This document shows positions 26,397 through 36,980 of a DNA stretch of 64,000 nt, piece by piece; positions within the stretch are counted from its first letter, which is position 1; every line of letters starts with the position of its first letter. Source of the DNA: Bacteroidota bacterium (lineage in GTDB: Bacteria; Bacteroidota; Bacteroidia; UKL13-3); NCBI GenBank assembly GCA_947460345.1, contig CANHGM010000012.1:1-64000 (forward strand), given 5' to 3'. The position numbers and the translations under genes were made by a program. The notes beneath the pieces are model-generated. The model had not been told where the DNA came from. It saw only the letters and a list, made by a program, of their open reading frames with translations, and ran no database searches.

Positions 26397-27887
26397 ATGG
26401 TTCAATTTGAACTTTCTAAAGAATCTAAAAATATAATTAAAGTTATAGGTGTAGGCGGAGGCGGAAGCAATGCCGTTAATCATATGTTTAAACAAGGTAT
26501 TAATGGTGTTGACTTTGTTGTATGTAATACCGATATGCAAGCCTTAGATGCTAGCCCGGTATTGTTAAAGCTACCTATTGGGCATGCACTTACTAGTGGT
26601 TTAGGTGCAGGTGCAAACCCTGAAATTGGTGAAAAAGCAGCACTTGAAAGTATTGAGCATATAATTGATATGCTTGGTGTTCATACTAAAATGCTTTTTA
26701 TAACTGCGGGTATGGGCGGAGGTACAGGAACAGGAGCAGCTCCCATCATTGCAAAAACAGCAAAAGATATGGGGATTCTTACGGTTGGTATTGTTACAAC
26801 TCCTTTTAAAGTAGAAGGAAATAAAAGAAGAACTTTTGCTGATGTTGGTCTTCAAAGAATGAAAGACAGTGTTGATTGTTTATTGGTTATAAGCAACGAT
26901 AAAGTAATGTCATTACATGGTAATCAGAAGTTTAGTAATGCGTTTGCTCATGCTAATGATATATTAACTACAGCTGCTAAAGGAATTGCTGAAATTATCA
27001 CTATTAACGGTTATATAAATGTTGATTTTGAAGACGTAAGAACTGTGATGGTTAATAGTGGTGTTGCTATTATAGGAACAGCACAAGCAGAGGGTGAACA
27101 CAGAGCATTAAATGCCATAGAATCTGCTTTAAATAGTCCATTATTAAACGACAATAAAATAAAAGGAGCTAAAAATATATTGTTGAATATAGCTAGTGGA
27201 AGCGAAGAAGCTTTGGTAAATGAAATTGAAGAAATTACAGAATATATACAACGTGAAAGTGAAATCACAACTGATATCATTCTTGGATTAACTCAAGATG
27301 AATCTTTAGGTACTAAACTTTCAGTAACAATTATTGCCACTGGTTTCGAACCTATTGAAAATAGACCTATTTCTGACAAAGAGCCTCAACAATGGATTAA
27401 AAGAAGTTTGATTGATGAGACCTTGCCTTCGAATCAAAAAGTTGAAGAGGAACTACCTAATCAGTTTGAATTATTTGACCAAGCTGTAATTGATGCTAAA
27501 GCAAATAATGAAGTAGAATCTGAAAATCAAATTACTATAAATGAAGTTTCTCATTTGTCAATAGAAGATGATCTGATAAATGAATCTACTAGTATACATG
27601 CTGCAAATGAAGATGAAAAAAATTCTCCATCTGTAAATTTAGACTATATAGATAAATTGAAACAACGTATGATGGAAATGAGGACATTAAGCAATAATAT
27701 AAGGAATCCTCAAACTGTAGATGAAATGCATCATGTACCGGCTTATTTACGAAAAAGTGTTCCATTAGATCAACTACCTCATAGCAGCGAAAATAATTTG
27801 AGTAGAACATCTCTTATTGAAGAAAAAGAAGAATTTAAGCATGAGCTTAGACAGAACAATAGTTTTTTGCATGATAATGTTGATTAA
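26397..27887 (+). CDS. ftsZ: Cell-division protein FtsZ
   Basis: Tubulin-like GTPase that forms the division ring. The 496 residues contain [15 protein letters not shown] (about 16-30), the tubulin signature [10 protein letters not shown] (about 106-115), the T7-loop region [11 protein letters not shown] (about 207-217) and the usual GTPase plus C-terminal domains to about 335. A long acidic linker, typical of Bacteroidota, follows. Near the end are the interaction peptide VPAYLRKSV and the tail [10 protein letters not shown]. It ends the division operon and is followed by a terminator. Confidence 0.97.
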   Translation: MVQFELSKESKNIIKVIGVGGGGSNAVNHMFKQGINGVDFVVCNTDMQALDASPVLLKLPIGHALTSGLGAGANPEIGEKAALESIEHIIDMLGVHTKMLFITAGMGGGTGTGAAPIIAKTAKDMGILTVGIVTTPFKVEGNKRRTFADVGLQRMKDSVDCLLVISNDKVMSLHGNQKFSNAFAHANDILTTAAKGIAEIITINGYINVDFEDVRTVMVNSGVAIIGTAQAEGEHRALNAIESALNSPLLNDNKIKGAKNILLNIASGSEEALVNEIEEITEYIQRESEITTDIILGLTQDESLGTKLSVTIIATGFEPIENRPISDKEPQQWIKRSLIDETLPSNQKVEEELPNQFELFDQAVIDAKANNEVESENQITINEVSHLSIEDDLINESTSIHAANEDEKNSPSVNLDYIDKLKQRMMEMRTLSNNIRNPQTVDEMHHVPAYLRKSVPLDQLPHSSENNLSRTSLIEEKEEFKHELRQNNSFLHDNVD

Positions 27888-27910
27888 AGAAATTCTATAA
27901 ATATATAATT

Positions 27911-27939
27911 AAGGTCTCCTTTTTGGGGACCTTTTTTTT
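27911..27939 (+). terminator. Rho-independent terminator after ftsZ
   Basis: AAGGTCTCC (27911-27919) pairs with GGGGACCTT (27925-27933, one T-G pair) around TTTTT, followed by further T residues. It lies 23 bases after the ftsZ stop codon. Confidence 0.92.
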
Positions 27940-27965
27940 GTATATTTATATAAACAAAAACTACT

Positions 27966-28893
27966 ATGAAATATATATATATAATTATTCTAATTTATGC
28001 TTTTAAGTTAAACATATATGCCCAGATAGATCCATATGAAGGCATCACAAATGTTGACAGTTGCATGTTTGATAGCCAAAATACTCATATGTTGATTCTT
28101 GATACAAGTAGAAATAATATATGGCAAATAGGGAAGCCTCATAAACCTTTTTTTTACCAAGCACTTTCTTTGCCGTATGCAATAGTTACTGATACTGTAT
28201 CGCCTTATAAAGTTTCTAATCATTCATATTTTGATTTAAAAATTCCTGGTAGGTATATGGATATCATCATAGGATTTAAACACAAATATCAAACTGACTC
28301 TGGTATTGATGGTGGTTATATTCAAAAATCAGAATACAAAGGTAAAAATTGGGTTAATATCAGAAATTATAACTGTCTACAATTTAATTCTGAAAATTTA
28401 TATACTACTAAAGATTCATTACAAGGAGGTGAGCCGGGTTTCTCTGGTCAATCTAATGAGTGGATAAATACTAGATTTCAAATAATTTGGATGATGCCTG
28501 TCAAAACCAGATTGGATTGATACGGTTATGTTTAGATTCAGTTTTATAAGTGATTCTATTCAAACCAATAAAGATGGTTGGTTGATAGATGATATATTGG
28601 TTTCAGTAGCTGATTTAGGAAGTGGATTTAGTGAAATAGAATTGAATCAAAATAAGCTAAATATTTCACCTAACCCAATGGATGAATATACATGGATAGA
28701 ACATAATTGTTTGTTAGATGAACCATTGAATTTGTATATATATAATGCTATAGGGCAGTTGGTAAAGGTGCAACAAAATATTAATTCATCTAAAATATTG
28801 CTAGAAAGAGATGGCTTAACAAGTGGTATATATATGGCCAAATTGTTTAAAGGTAATATGCCTGTGTCATATTCTAAGTTGATTTTGAAATAA
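27966..28893 (+). pseudogene. Secreted type IX cargo protein, interrupted by a frameshift
   Basis: The first frame (27966-28520) encodes a signal peptide (MKYIYIIILIYAFKLNIYAQ) and a beta-rich domain ending in FQIIWMMPVKTRLD followed by a stop. The second frame (usable from 28528) continues with FRFSFISDSIQTNKDGWLIDDI and a C-terminal type IX sorting domain (ISPNPMDEYTWIE ... NAIGQLVKV ... SGIYMAKLF). Together they make one protein of about 308 residues. One extra base near 28519-28521 (GATTGATACG) would explain the shift: removing a T restores LDDTVMFRF. It is either a recent pseudogene or a sequencing/assembly error. The protein would be surface-attached; its ligand is unknown. Confidence 0.8.
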
Positions 28894-29050
28894 TGTATAT
28901 ATGCTAAGTGAAATCAAAATATTTAAAACGGAAATTCTATCAGACATTCTGCTAATTCGTATTTTATATCCTCTTATTTCGAACACAAATCTATATATAC
29001 TATAGAACTTGAAGAACTGAGGCAATAAAATTTAATTTAGATTATTTTAA

Positions 29051-29920
29051 TTATGCAGATATAAATTCTGCGTCAAACTTTCTAGTATTTAAAGTAAATG
29101 AATCGTCTTTAACCATAACATGTACTTGTAAATTTTCTAAACTAATAGGAGAACCTTCTGGTATATCGGCAATGTTACTGTGGCGAATATTGTGTCCATC
29201 AATTATGATCACACACCCTGAACCAATTGCTTTTAAATGATTACCTCCTGTAATTAAAACACCAGTATCTTCGCCAAGCCCTATACCAATACAACTTGGA
29301 TTTAAACCAACAGCTTGTGCCAATCTACCAAATCTTCCACGTTTTTCAAAATGGGAGTCTATGATTACTCCTTTTATAAAAGCCAAACCTGTGGTAATTC
29401 TAACTTCACCTTTTAAATGTGCAGTTGTACTATTGCCTTGATAAATCATTGTATTACTCATAGCCATTGCCCCAGCACTTGTTCCTGCAACCAAAAAGTC
29501 TTCGTTAAAATATCTATCTAAGATTATTTCCATAAACTCGGTTCCTCCCAAAATACTAGTTAAACGTAATTGATTTCCGCCACTCATCATTACTGCATCG
29601 CAAGCTTTTATGCGTTCAGTATACTCAGGTAATAAAGCGTCTTCTCTGTTTTTTATATGGATAACTTGAACATTTGTACAACCCATTTTGCCAAAGGCGG
29701 TTAAGTAATTGTCGCCCACTTCTTCAGGAATGGAAGAGGCTGTAGAAATAACTTCTATTTTAGGATTGGGTTTCCCTATTTCTTCCACAATTGCTTTAAG
29801 AATTCCAAGCTCAAAAAAATTCAAATTATTTTTTTGAAGAAAATCTTTGTCTGGCATAGTGCCTTTATCTTCTGCTCCACCAACTGCAATAAGCTTTCCT
29901 TTAGGTATTAAATTATTCAT
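29051..29920 (-). CDS. cphB: Cyanophycinase (peptidase family S51)
   Basis: Cyanophycinase releases beta-Asp-Arg dipeptides from cyanophycin, a nitrogen reserve polymer. The 289-residue protein has the family layout: KGKLIAVGGAEDKG at the N-terminus, DAVMMSGGNQLRL, then the nucleophile Ser148 in AGTSAGAMAMS, and GIGLGEDTGVLI. No cyanophycin synthetase gene lies nearby. A minus-strand TACCTTTG box (29936-29929) ends eight bases before the start codon. A related S51 peptidase role on other isoaspartyl peptides is possible. Confidence 0.9.
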   Translation of the reverse strand: MNNLIPKGKLIAVGGAEDKGTMPDKDFLQKNNLNFFELGILKAIVEEIGKPNPKIEVISTASSIPEEVGDNYLTAFGKMGCTNVQVIHIKNREDALLPEYTERIKACDAVMMSGGNQLRLTSILGGTEFMEIILDRYFNEDFLVAGTSAGAMAMSNTMIYQGNSTTAHLKGEVRITTGLAFIKGVIIDSHFEKRGRFGRLAQAVGLNPSCIGIGLGEDTGVLITGGNHLKAIGSGCVIIIDGHNIRHSNIADIPEGSPISLENLQVHVMVKDDSFTLNTRKFDAEFISA

Positions 29921-30001
29921 ATTTACTGCAAAGGTAAAACTTAGCTTAGTAATAACTTAGCATAAAATCAATAATGTCTTCACATGAGATGTTGATAAAC
30001 A

Positions 30002-30038
30002 AAAAAATCCGAAGCCTGATATAGACTTCGGATTTTTT
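30002..30038 (-). terminator. Bidirectional terminator after the giant adhesin gene
   Basis: AATCCGAAG pairs with CTTCGGATT around an 11-base loop, with six A before and six T after. It lies 30 bases beyond the stop codon of the minus-strand gene at 30068. Confidence 0.92.
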
Positions 30039-30067
30039 TATAATTAAATTTTGGAATATTAACTTGA

Positions 30068-33000
30068 TTATTTTACTACATCAAATCTCACTATATTTAT
30101 TTGATTGTTGTTGTTGGTTCTGATGATATACATACCCACAGCTAAGTTAGCAGTATTTAATTCTAATGTGCTTTCAATAGTTAATTGTGAGTAAACTATT
30201 TTACCATTTATATCCAATATTTCTATAAAGTTCTTACCTGAAGGCAAACCACTTATATATAAAATGCCATTAGTTGGGTTTGGATATACTTCTATTTTTT
30301 GTTGTTGAGTTGGTAAACTGATACCATTTAATTTAACTTCAATAGTTCTGATAGTTGTATCTGAAGCATTTCCTGATGGGTCAACTACATGGAACCAAGT
30401 TTTGAAAGTTCCAGCATTGTTAGAAGGGTTAGGGAAATTGCTTCCAGTAGTTAAGTTAGGTCTTAATTGAGCATCCGTATAAAAAGCATCTGTAAATGTT
30501 ACGCCTTGGTCAGTATATGTTTGAGCTGTCATTAAACTGACTGTGTCTTTACCTAATAATTTTATCACAGGTTTAGAAGTTTTTCTTACTATCACATAAC
30601 GTTTAGTTGAGTTGATATTACCTGATAAGTCAGTTGCTGTATAGGTTAATATATAATTTCCTAAAATTGATGTGTTTACTGGGCCTCCACTAATTAACAA
30701 TTGAGGGTTTTGATCAAAGTTGTCAGCAACGTTTGCACCAAGCTCAGTATATAATCCTTTAGCTTCAACATATATTGTATCTTTTCCATTTAGTTTAATA
30801 ACAGGTGCTTTGGTATCTCTAAAAATTACCCAACGTTTTACTTTACTTTGGTTCCCTTTGTTGTCAGTAGCTGAATAAGTTACTACCACTGTTTGAATTT
30901 TAGTAGAGTCTACATTTATTGGATTTATTGTTATTGAAGGGTTAGGGTCGTTGTTATCTACTACACTATAACCAGGCTCTTTAAACCCAGTTTTAACTTC
31001 AACATATATAGTGTCTTTTCCACTTAGTGTAATAACTGGTGCTAAACTATCTACTACATATACAATTCTTGTAGCAGAATCGGTATTTCCTTTACTGTCT
31101 GAAGCTATATAAGTAACTTTATAGGTTCCTAAAGCATTAGAATTAACAGTAGAATTAATATTTGTAATATTTATAACACCTTCAGCACTATCGTAAGCAG
31201 TTGCACCTGCGTCGTTATAGTTTGTTTTTACATTGTGATAGAAAGGTTTGTTGCCAAGTATAGTAATAACTGGTGCTGAATTATCTCCATTTATATTTAC
31301 AGTTCTGTTAACCGGTGCTGCTTCATTCCCTGCTTTGTCAATTGCATTATAAGTAACAGTGTAATAACCCTGAACTTGAGTATTGATATTGTTAGTTGTG
31401 GTATATGATATCACACCATCTAAATTATCAAATGCATTTGCACCTTTATCAATATATACCAAACCAATTTCTGATGTAACAGTGTCTGCACCAATTCTAG
31501 TTATTACTGGAGGTGTTCTATCATCGGTGATGAAAATTCCATAATCCTCATATTCTCCTTGATTGTTATTCCCACATACAGCAAAATTACTTGTAGATGG
31601 AATTATACCCACTCTCATCACAGTTTTACCAAATAAAACCATACTTGATAAAGCAGGTATTTTTATAGAGTCAGTATACGATAATTGAGAATAATTTGAA
31701 ACAGTTTTTACTAATTCACCAACATCACTAAAGTCACCATCTTGGTTATAATCTATCCAAACTCCCAATTTGCAATTTGAACTTTTTGTACCCCTAGTTA
31801 AGGTATATCCGTATTTGGTTCCAATTTCTACACATGATGTATAAGTTGAAGTATAGTTAGAGTAATATGTAGATGTTAAAGATTTATTATATATATCATT
31901 AAAACTAAATTCTGAAAACCCATGATCTGAAGATGTATTTATAACATTTGGTTGGCAATGTTCAAAAACAACATTAATTACATTGTTAAATACTTTAGTT
32001 GAAGTTCCAATGTTATTTGTAACTTTCAATTCAATTGAATAATATCCTGTGTCAATTAATGTTAACGATGGATTTTGTATGTTATTTCCATTGTCCCATG
32101 TGTAACTTTTTGTGGTATTCACAACATTCCATTCCCAAGAAGTAGGGCCGTTTCCACTTTTGTCATACAATAAAGCTTGGACACCAGCTTCAACCATATA
32201 AAATGGTTGTGGCTTCACTTGACATGCAAAACCACCTGTAGCATCTAATGCAAAATTAACAGGGTCAGGAGCAATTGATGGATTTATAACAATAATGTCT
32301 TTATAGAAAGTGTCAATTCCTCCGCAACTTGTTGCATAACATACTGCTTGATAATTTCCAGTATTGGTATATATATAATCAACATTTCTTCCTGAATTGT
32401 CTATAGTTCCATCATTTTCGAAGTCCCAGTTATATTGAACACCAGCTTGGTAAAATTTAGCTTCAAAAGAATGAGTGGCACTTACAAAAGCTGTATCTTT
32501 TGCTTTGATAGTTGCTGGTGCTTTAGGTATAAATTTATATTGTGTGGTCCAAGTGGCTTCCCAACCTGCATATGAACCAAATTGTGAAGTCCAATCTATA
32601 TACATATTGCCACTAGTTGCTTTAAATGAGTCACCTGCTTTAATAAAACGTTTGTTCAATAATTTGCCACTATTATTTGTACCATCATATATTTTTAAAC
32701 TAGCATAATTAGAGTCGAAATCATTTTTAGTAAATGTAATTGTTATAGTGCCTGAACAAGGACTTATAAGTAAATTACATGCTTTGTTGTTTGCATAAGG
32801 ATATGGATTTGCTTTTCCACCTTCATCATAAAAATGTCCGAACATGTCTGATGTATTTGCATTAACACACATAGATGCTATGGCATATACAGCTATATAA
32901 TTAGACTTGCACACTTGATGACTACCAACACTATTAGTTGCTGTCAAACAAATTGAATAATAACCTTGAATATAAAATTCTATTTCAGGATTTTGAGATG

Positions 33001-35536
33001 TAGAATCTGTTCCATTGATATAATCGAAATCTACGCCTACTCCTTGATTACTTCCACCTGATACTGTCCAATTCCAATTGGTCGTTCCTCCGGTTGATAA
33101 ATCTGTTAACTTAATACTTTCAAGTTGGTCTATTGAAGTAGTGTTTACACTAAAGTTAGCCACTGGAACTTTTGTAGGGGTTACTATTACTATAGATTTA
33201 GTAGTGTCATGGTTTTGAACACAATTTGTTGTTTTCAATTTAACATCGAAAGTACCAGTGCTCGTAAATGTATATATTAAATCTTGACTAATAGCTGTTG
33301 GAACTGTAGCAGTATCTACAAACCATTCAAATTGTTTTCCTTGGTTAAATGAACCTTGATTTACAAACTTAACTGGGCTATTAATAAACGCTGTATCTAG
33401 TGCAGTGAAATTTGAAATTGGTTTAGAAGAAACAAATTTTGACTCGTCAGCACCTACTGTTGGAGAAATTGCACATCTTGAATCACCGTCTATATCATCT
33501 GTTAACCCAACATTATAATCACCATATATAGGGGCCAAATTTGTTACTAAATGTAAGTTTCTAGGTATGTTCGTACTGACAAAGTTTGGTTTAGTTCCTG
33601 AAGAATAATTATTAAACCCATTTTGCCCTTTAAGTGCAGTAATATTTGCATAATCTCCGCCTATATATACATAATTAGAACTAACGCCACCATTATAATA
33701 TTGATTGAAATCTAAATTGCTAAACATTGATGAAGAAACAACATAAAAAGTATAAGCACTTGACCCACTTGTCACAAAAATATTATTCCTTACGTCAAAA
33801 TTATTACTTGTTAACAAATTAAAATTATATCCAGTATTAGAAGAATGGTATGAAGAATTATGAGCAAACTGTGTATTTTGTGAATTAGATATTTGAATAG
33901 ACGAATTTGTATTGGTTTCACTGCTAAAAAAGTTGTTCGTAATTTTACTATCTTTAATATAATATCCAAGTAAAGTTGAAAAGCAATTTCCACTTACTTT
34001 GTTTTTTGTAATATTACTATTATATATATCATATAAATATAACCCATAATAAGCAACATTTGTAAAATTATTATTTTTTATATTTAATGTATCTTGATAA
34101 AAAGATATAACTGAGTAACCACAATCTTTAATGTTATTGTTTAATACCTGATTGCCATATGCTTTTACACTAAAGTCGCCAACTAAATATAGACCATAGC
34201 TTATAGATGAAAATACACTGTTTTTTACTGTTAGATAATTTGAATTATATGGATTGTTGTTTACAGTAGTTGGGTTTGTATATACTCCAGCATTCCCTCC
34301 TTGAGAAGCTGTAAAACTACAAGAATCAATATCTATATATTCACAATTGCCTGATAAGTACAATCCATTTGAATTATAATCACCCATTCTAAAAGCAAGG
34401 TGTTTAAAAGTCATATATTTGCAATCTTTTAACGTTATAACATTTGAACTGAATGCAGATATAATTCTATTTGAAGTGTCAACTCCGTTAAAAGTAATGG
34501 TATTGGTAACTGATGATCCACTAACTGATTTTATTGTGATAGAATCATTATATGTGCCTGGTGCCACAGTGAAAACAACTGGTCCGTTTATACCGCACGT
34601 GTTTAATATTAACGCAGCATCAGAAAAACTATTGAAGTTAGTACCTCCTGAAGCCTTAGCTTGATTAATGGTATAATTTCCACTTAATGTAACACATGAA
34701 ATTTGAACTGAAGTATCGTTTTTTGAAGATGCATCAGGGTTTTGACCATTTGGGTATTTAACCCATGATTTAATTACATATACACCGTTATTAGCTGCAA
34801 ATGAATCGTTGAAAGTATATGCATAATCAGTACACGATGATAAGCCCATACTATTGAGGTATTCTCTAGTAGTTGAGCCACCATTTACTTGGTAATAAAC
34901 TCTGGCACTATCTATAGTAGTATTACTAAAATTACGTAAATTTAAACTTACTTTATTATATCCTACATTTAATATATTAGTTGATGTGATCCCCATATGA
35001 GCAATATCAATACTTGTATTAGAATTTGTATATATTTTGAAATCTAAAAAATCTCCATAAAATACTTGACATGGGTCAAACGTAGCATTATTAGTAAAAT
35101 AATCGTAATAATAATCTGACATAATTCTCACTCTAAATGAATCATTACATGCTATTGGTGTAAAACTTATATTGTTGATACCCGGTGTCAAAAATGTATT
35201 AGAATAAGCTATTTCATTTGACTCAAAAGTGTCGTTCTTATTCCAATCAACCCACATACAAACAGCTTGCTCGTATGACATTGTTTTAAGTTTTAATGTA
35301 TAAGTTATTCCAGAATTTAAGGTAGTATTAACTGAATCATATGAATCAGTATATAAACTATTGGCTAAGTAGTTAGAACTATCTAGTAAAGTCTGATTTC
35401 CTAAAGTTAATTTTTGTATTCCAATATCACAGCATTTACTATAAAATTGATAGTTTACTGGAGTACATACTTGAGCTTTGCTTGTTAAAAATGTAACGGC
35501 AAAAATCAAAAAAAGTAAGTAACGAAATTGTTTCAT
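30068..35536 (-). CDS. Giant multidomain surface protein with type IX sorting domain
   Basis: 1822 residues. Domains in order (positions approximate): signal peptide 1-22; GEVED domain 23-175 (VCMWVDWNKNDTFESNE); a CARDB-like region to 280; parallel beta-helix 290-690, with many NNN turns and regular coils; two PKD-like domains 730-910; CUB-like domain 915-1040 (LKIYDGTNNSGKLL); two more PKD-like domains; a second GEVED 1235-1380 (LGVWIDYNQDGDFSD); five Ig-like DUF5011 repeats 1385-1740, each with an APVIxLxGKDTIYVE-type start; and the type IX C-terminal domain (VYPNPTNGILYISGLPSG ... GMYIIRTN). It is expected on the cell surface as an adhesin or polysaccharide-binding protein. It lies 88 bases downstream of an ECF sigma/anchored-barrel pair, which may control it. 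Confidence 0.88.
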   Translation of the reverse strand: MKQFRYLLFLIFAVTFLTSKAQVCTPVNYQFYSKCCDIGIQKLTLGNQTLLDSSNYLANSLYTDSYDSVNTTLNSGITYTLKLKTMSYEQAVCMWVDWNKNDTFESNEIAYSNTFLTPGINNISFTPIACNDSFRVRIMSDYYYDYFTNNATFDPCQVFYGDFLDFKIYTNSNTSIDIAHMGITSTNILNVGYNKVSLNLRNFSNTTIDSARVYYQVNGGSTTREYLNSMGLSSCTDYAYTFNDSFAANNGVYVIKSWVKYPNGQNPDASSKNDTSVQISCVTLSGNYTINQAKASGGTNFNSFSDAALILNTCGINGPVVFTVAPGTYNDSITIKSVSGSSVTNTITFNGVDTSNRIISAFSSNVITLKDCKYMTFKHLAFRMGDYNSNGLYLSGNCEYIDIDSCSFTASQGGNAGVYTNPTTVNNNPYNSNYLTVKNSVFSSISYGLYLVGDFSVKAYGNQVLNNNIKDCGYSVISFYQDTLNIKNNNFTNVAYYGLYLYDIYNSNITKNKVSGNCFSTLLGYYIKDSKITNNFFSSETNTNSSIQISNSQNTQFAHNSSYHSSNTGYNFNLLTSNNFDVRNNIFVTSGSSAYTFYVVSSSMFSNLDFNQYYNGGVSSNYVYIGGDYANITALKGQNGFNNYSSGTKPNFVSTNIPRNLHLVTNLAPIYGDYNVGLTDDIDGDSRCAISPTVGADESKFVSSKPISNFTALDTAFINSPVKFVNQGSFNQGKQFEWFVDTATVPTAISQDLIYTFTSTGTFDVKLKTTNCVQNHDTTKSIVIVTPTKVPVANFSVNTTSIDQLESIKLTDLSTGGTTNWNWTVSGGSNQGVGVDFDYINGTDSTSQNPEIEFYIQGYYSICLTATNSVGSHQVCKSNYIAVYAIASMCVNANTSDMFGHFYDEGGKANPYPYANNKACNLLISPCSGTITITFTKNDFDSNYASLKIYDGTNNSGKLLNKRFIKAGDSFKATSGNMYIDWTSQFGSYAGWEATWTTQYKFIPKAPATIKAKDTAFVSATHSFEAKFYQAGVQYNWDFENDGTIDNSGRNVDYIYTNTGNYQAVCYATSCGGIDTFYKDIIVINPSIAPDPVNFALDATGGFACQVKPQPFYMVEAGVQALLYDKSGNGPTSWEWNVVNTTKSYTWDNGNNIQNPSLTLIDTGYYSIELKVTNNIGTSTKVFNNVINVVFEHCQPNVINTSSDHGFSEFSFNDIYNKSLTSTYYSNYTSTYTSCVEIGTKYGYTLTRGTKSSNCKLGVWIDYNQDGDFSDVGELVKTVSNYSQLSYTDSIKIPALSSMVLFGKTVMRVGIIPSTSNFAVCGNNNQGEYEDYGIFITDDRTPPVITRIGADTVTSEIGLVYIDKGANAFDNLDGVISYTTTNNINTQVQGYYTVTYNAIDKAGNEAAPVNRTVNINGDNSAPVITILGNKPFYHNVKTNYNDAGATAYDSAEGVINITNINSTVNSNALGTYKVTYIASDSKGNTDSATRIVYVVDSLAPVITLSGKDTIYVEVKTGFKEPGYSVVDNNDPNPSITINPINVDSTKIQTVVVTYSATDNKGNQSKVKRWVIFRDTKAPVIKLNGKDTIYVEAKGLYTELGANVADNFDQNPQLLISGGPVNTSILGNYILTYTATDLSGNINSTKRYVIVRKTSKPVIKLLGKDTVSLMTAQTYTDQGVTFTDAFYTDAQLRPNLTTGSNFPNPSNNAGTFKTWFHVVDPSGNASDTTIRTIEVKLNGISLPTQQQKIEVYPNPTNGILYISGLPSGKNFIEILDINGKIVYSQLTIESTLELNTANLAVGMYIIRTNNNNQINIVRFDVVK

Positions 35537-35624
35537 AAAAGGTAGTATAATATTGAATTACAAACCTAATACAAATTGTTGGTACTATCAAATTAGAATA
35601 ATAAAATCTAAAGGATATAGGATG

Positions 35625-36980
35625 TTATTTTAACGTCCATCTAAATCCTGATTCAATTCCATACCAATAGTTGTGTTGCACTAAAGGATAGTTTTTTGTA
35701 AAAGCATTAGAGAGGCTGTATCCAGTAGCCAAACCAATTTGAAAGGCAAAACGTTCTTTTAGTTGAAACCTAGCACCAAACCTAGTAATAAAGTCTAAAC
35801 CTAATATGCTTTTACGTAAGTCTTTTACAGGTATTGGGTCGCCTTCATTTTGTAAATCAAAGTTTCTTATAGCTCCTACACTTGTTGTTAATATATTTAA
35901 TGAAAAACCACTACCTATATAATAAGTGATTTTCTTTTTTGAAAATTCATAATTTACAATAATTGGAAGTTTAATATAACTAAAAGATACATCACCATTG
36001 GCTATTACAGGTAAATATTTTTTGTCGTTATGGGTAAAACTATCTGTTTTGGTTATCCATGTTGAAGTAGCACTATCAAATACATCTCTATTGCGAATAC
36101 TGTCAATAACAACAATAGTTTTTACTTGCTGCCACGTATAACTACTGCTTTGTTTTTGTGTTTGATACATAATGCCATATTGTATATTTAAATTTTTAGA
36201 ATATTCAACTATATATGATAATGAAAAGGCAAGTTGATTGCCCGAAATCTCACTTGCATTTCTTAGTTTTTTATAATAGTCAAATGAATCATTATTGGTA
36301 TTTAGCGTTCTGAATGTTCTAGCTAAAAAAAGTGATGGTTGTATATACGTTTTTCTCTTAGATGTTTCTTTCTTTTTTCTGGTATCAATAATCAATGGCT
36401 TATTACTATTGTTATGGATAGGTTTCTCTATAATGACAGAATCATAGGGTGTACTAGTTGCTTGTTCAGTTTTAACAGGTTCAACTTCTTTTATAGTCTC
36501 TTTAGTTTCTGAATTATTTTCATGTATATTATTGACATTTTCTAGCTTTGTATTTTTAATGTTTTTAATTGAATTATTTTTTTCTAAAGTAGATGTATTT
36601 AATACTTCAATTGGATAGGTATTTGTGTTTGAATTTTGCTTGTTGGGGATATAATTTATTGATGAAAATATATTCCCTGCAGGTGTTATTTCATTGCTTT
36701 GAATTGAATTTGAAACAACTAAATTAGTGTTTGTATTTGTTTCGTTCTTAATTTCTTTTGGCTCTGAAATTTTAGTTGAAATTGCTTGTGGTTGTTCTTT
36801 GTTTATGTATGTATATAACCCTCCAATTATTAGTAATAAAGCAACTATTGAAGTTCCAAAATACCATATCGTTTTTTTTCGTTTCTTTTGTTGGTTGGCA
36901 TATATTTCTTTCCAAACACCATCGCTTGGCCTCATCGTTTCATGCGATAATTTTTTAAATATATTATTTAGTGGATCCAT
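35625..36980 (-). CDS. Inner-membrane-anchored protein with outer-membrane-barrel-like C-terminus; putative anti-sigma partner (module 2)
   Basis: 451 residues with the same plan as the protein at 13395-14759. The cytoplasmic N-terminus carries PSDGVWKEI (residues 18-26), followed by a basic stretch (QKKRKK) and one transmembrane helix (about 37-59). A linker of about 150 residues is very rich in Asn, Ser, Thr, Lys and Glu (60-210). The C-terminal barrel-like domain (about 211-451) has strands such as LAFSLSYIVEY, ITYYIGSGFSLNI, FAFQIGLATGYSL and the terminal YGIESGFRWTLK. The ATG overlaps the sigma gene by 17 bases. An anti-sigma role is inferred from topology and linkage, not demonstrated. 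Confidence 0.75.
   Translation of the reverse strand: MDPLNNIFKKLSHETMRPSDGVWKEIYANQQKKRKKTIWYFGTSIVALLLIIGGLYTYINKEQPQAISTKISEPKEIKNETNTNTNLVVSNSIQSNEITPAGNIFSSINYIPNKQNSNTNTYPIEVLNTSTLEKNNSIKNIKNTKLENVNNIHENNSETKETIKEVEPVKTEQATSTPYDSVIIEKPIHNNSNKPLIIDTRKKKETSKRKTYIQPSLFLARTFRTLNTNNDSFDYYKKLRNASEISGNQLAFSLSYIVEYSKNLNIQYGIMYQTQKQSSSYTWQQVKTIVVIDSIRNRDVFDSATSTWITKTDSFTHNDKKYLPVIANGDVSFSYIKLPIIVNYEFSKKKITYYIGSGFSLNILTTSVGAIRNFDLQNEGDPIPVKDLRKSILGLDFITRFGARFQLKERFAFQIGLATGYSLSNAFTKNYPLVQHNYWYGIESGFRWTLK

Noticed and set aside
32475-34664. Plus-strand frames within the giant adhesin gene
   Set aside because: Antisense of a clearly multidomain protein; no start context or domain.
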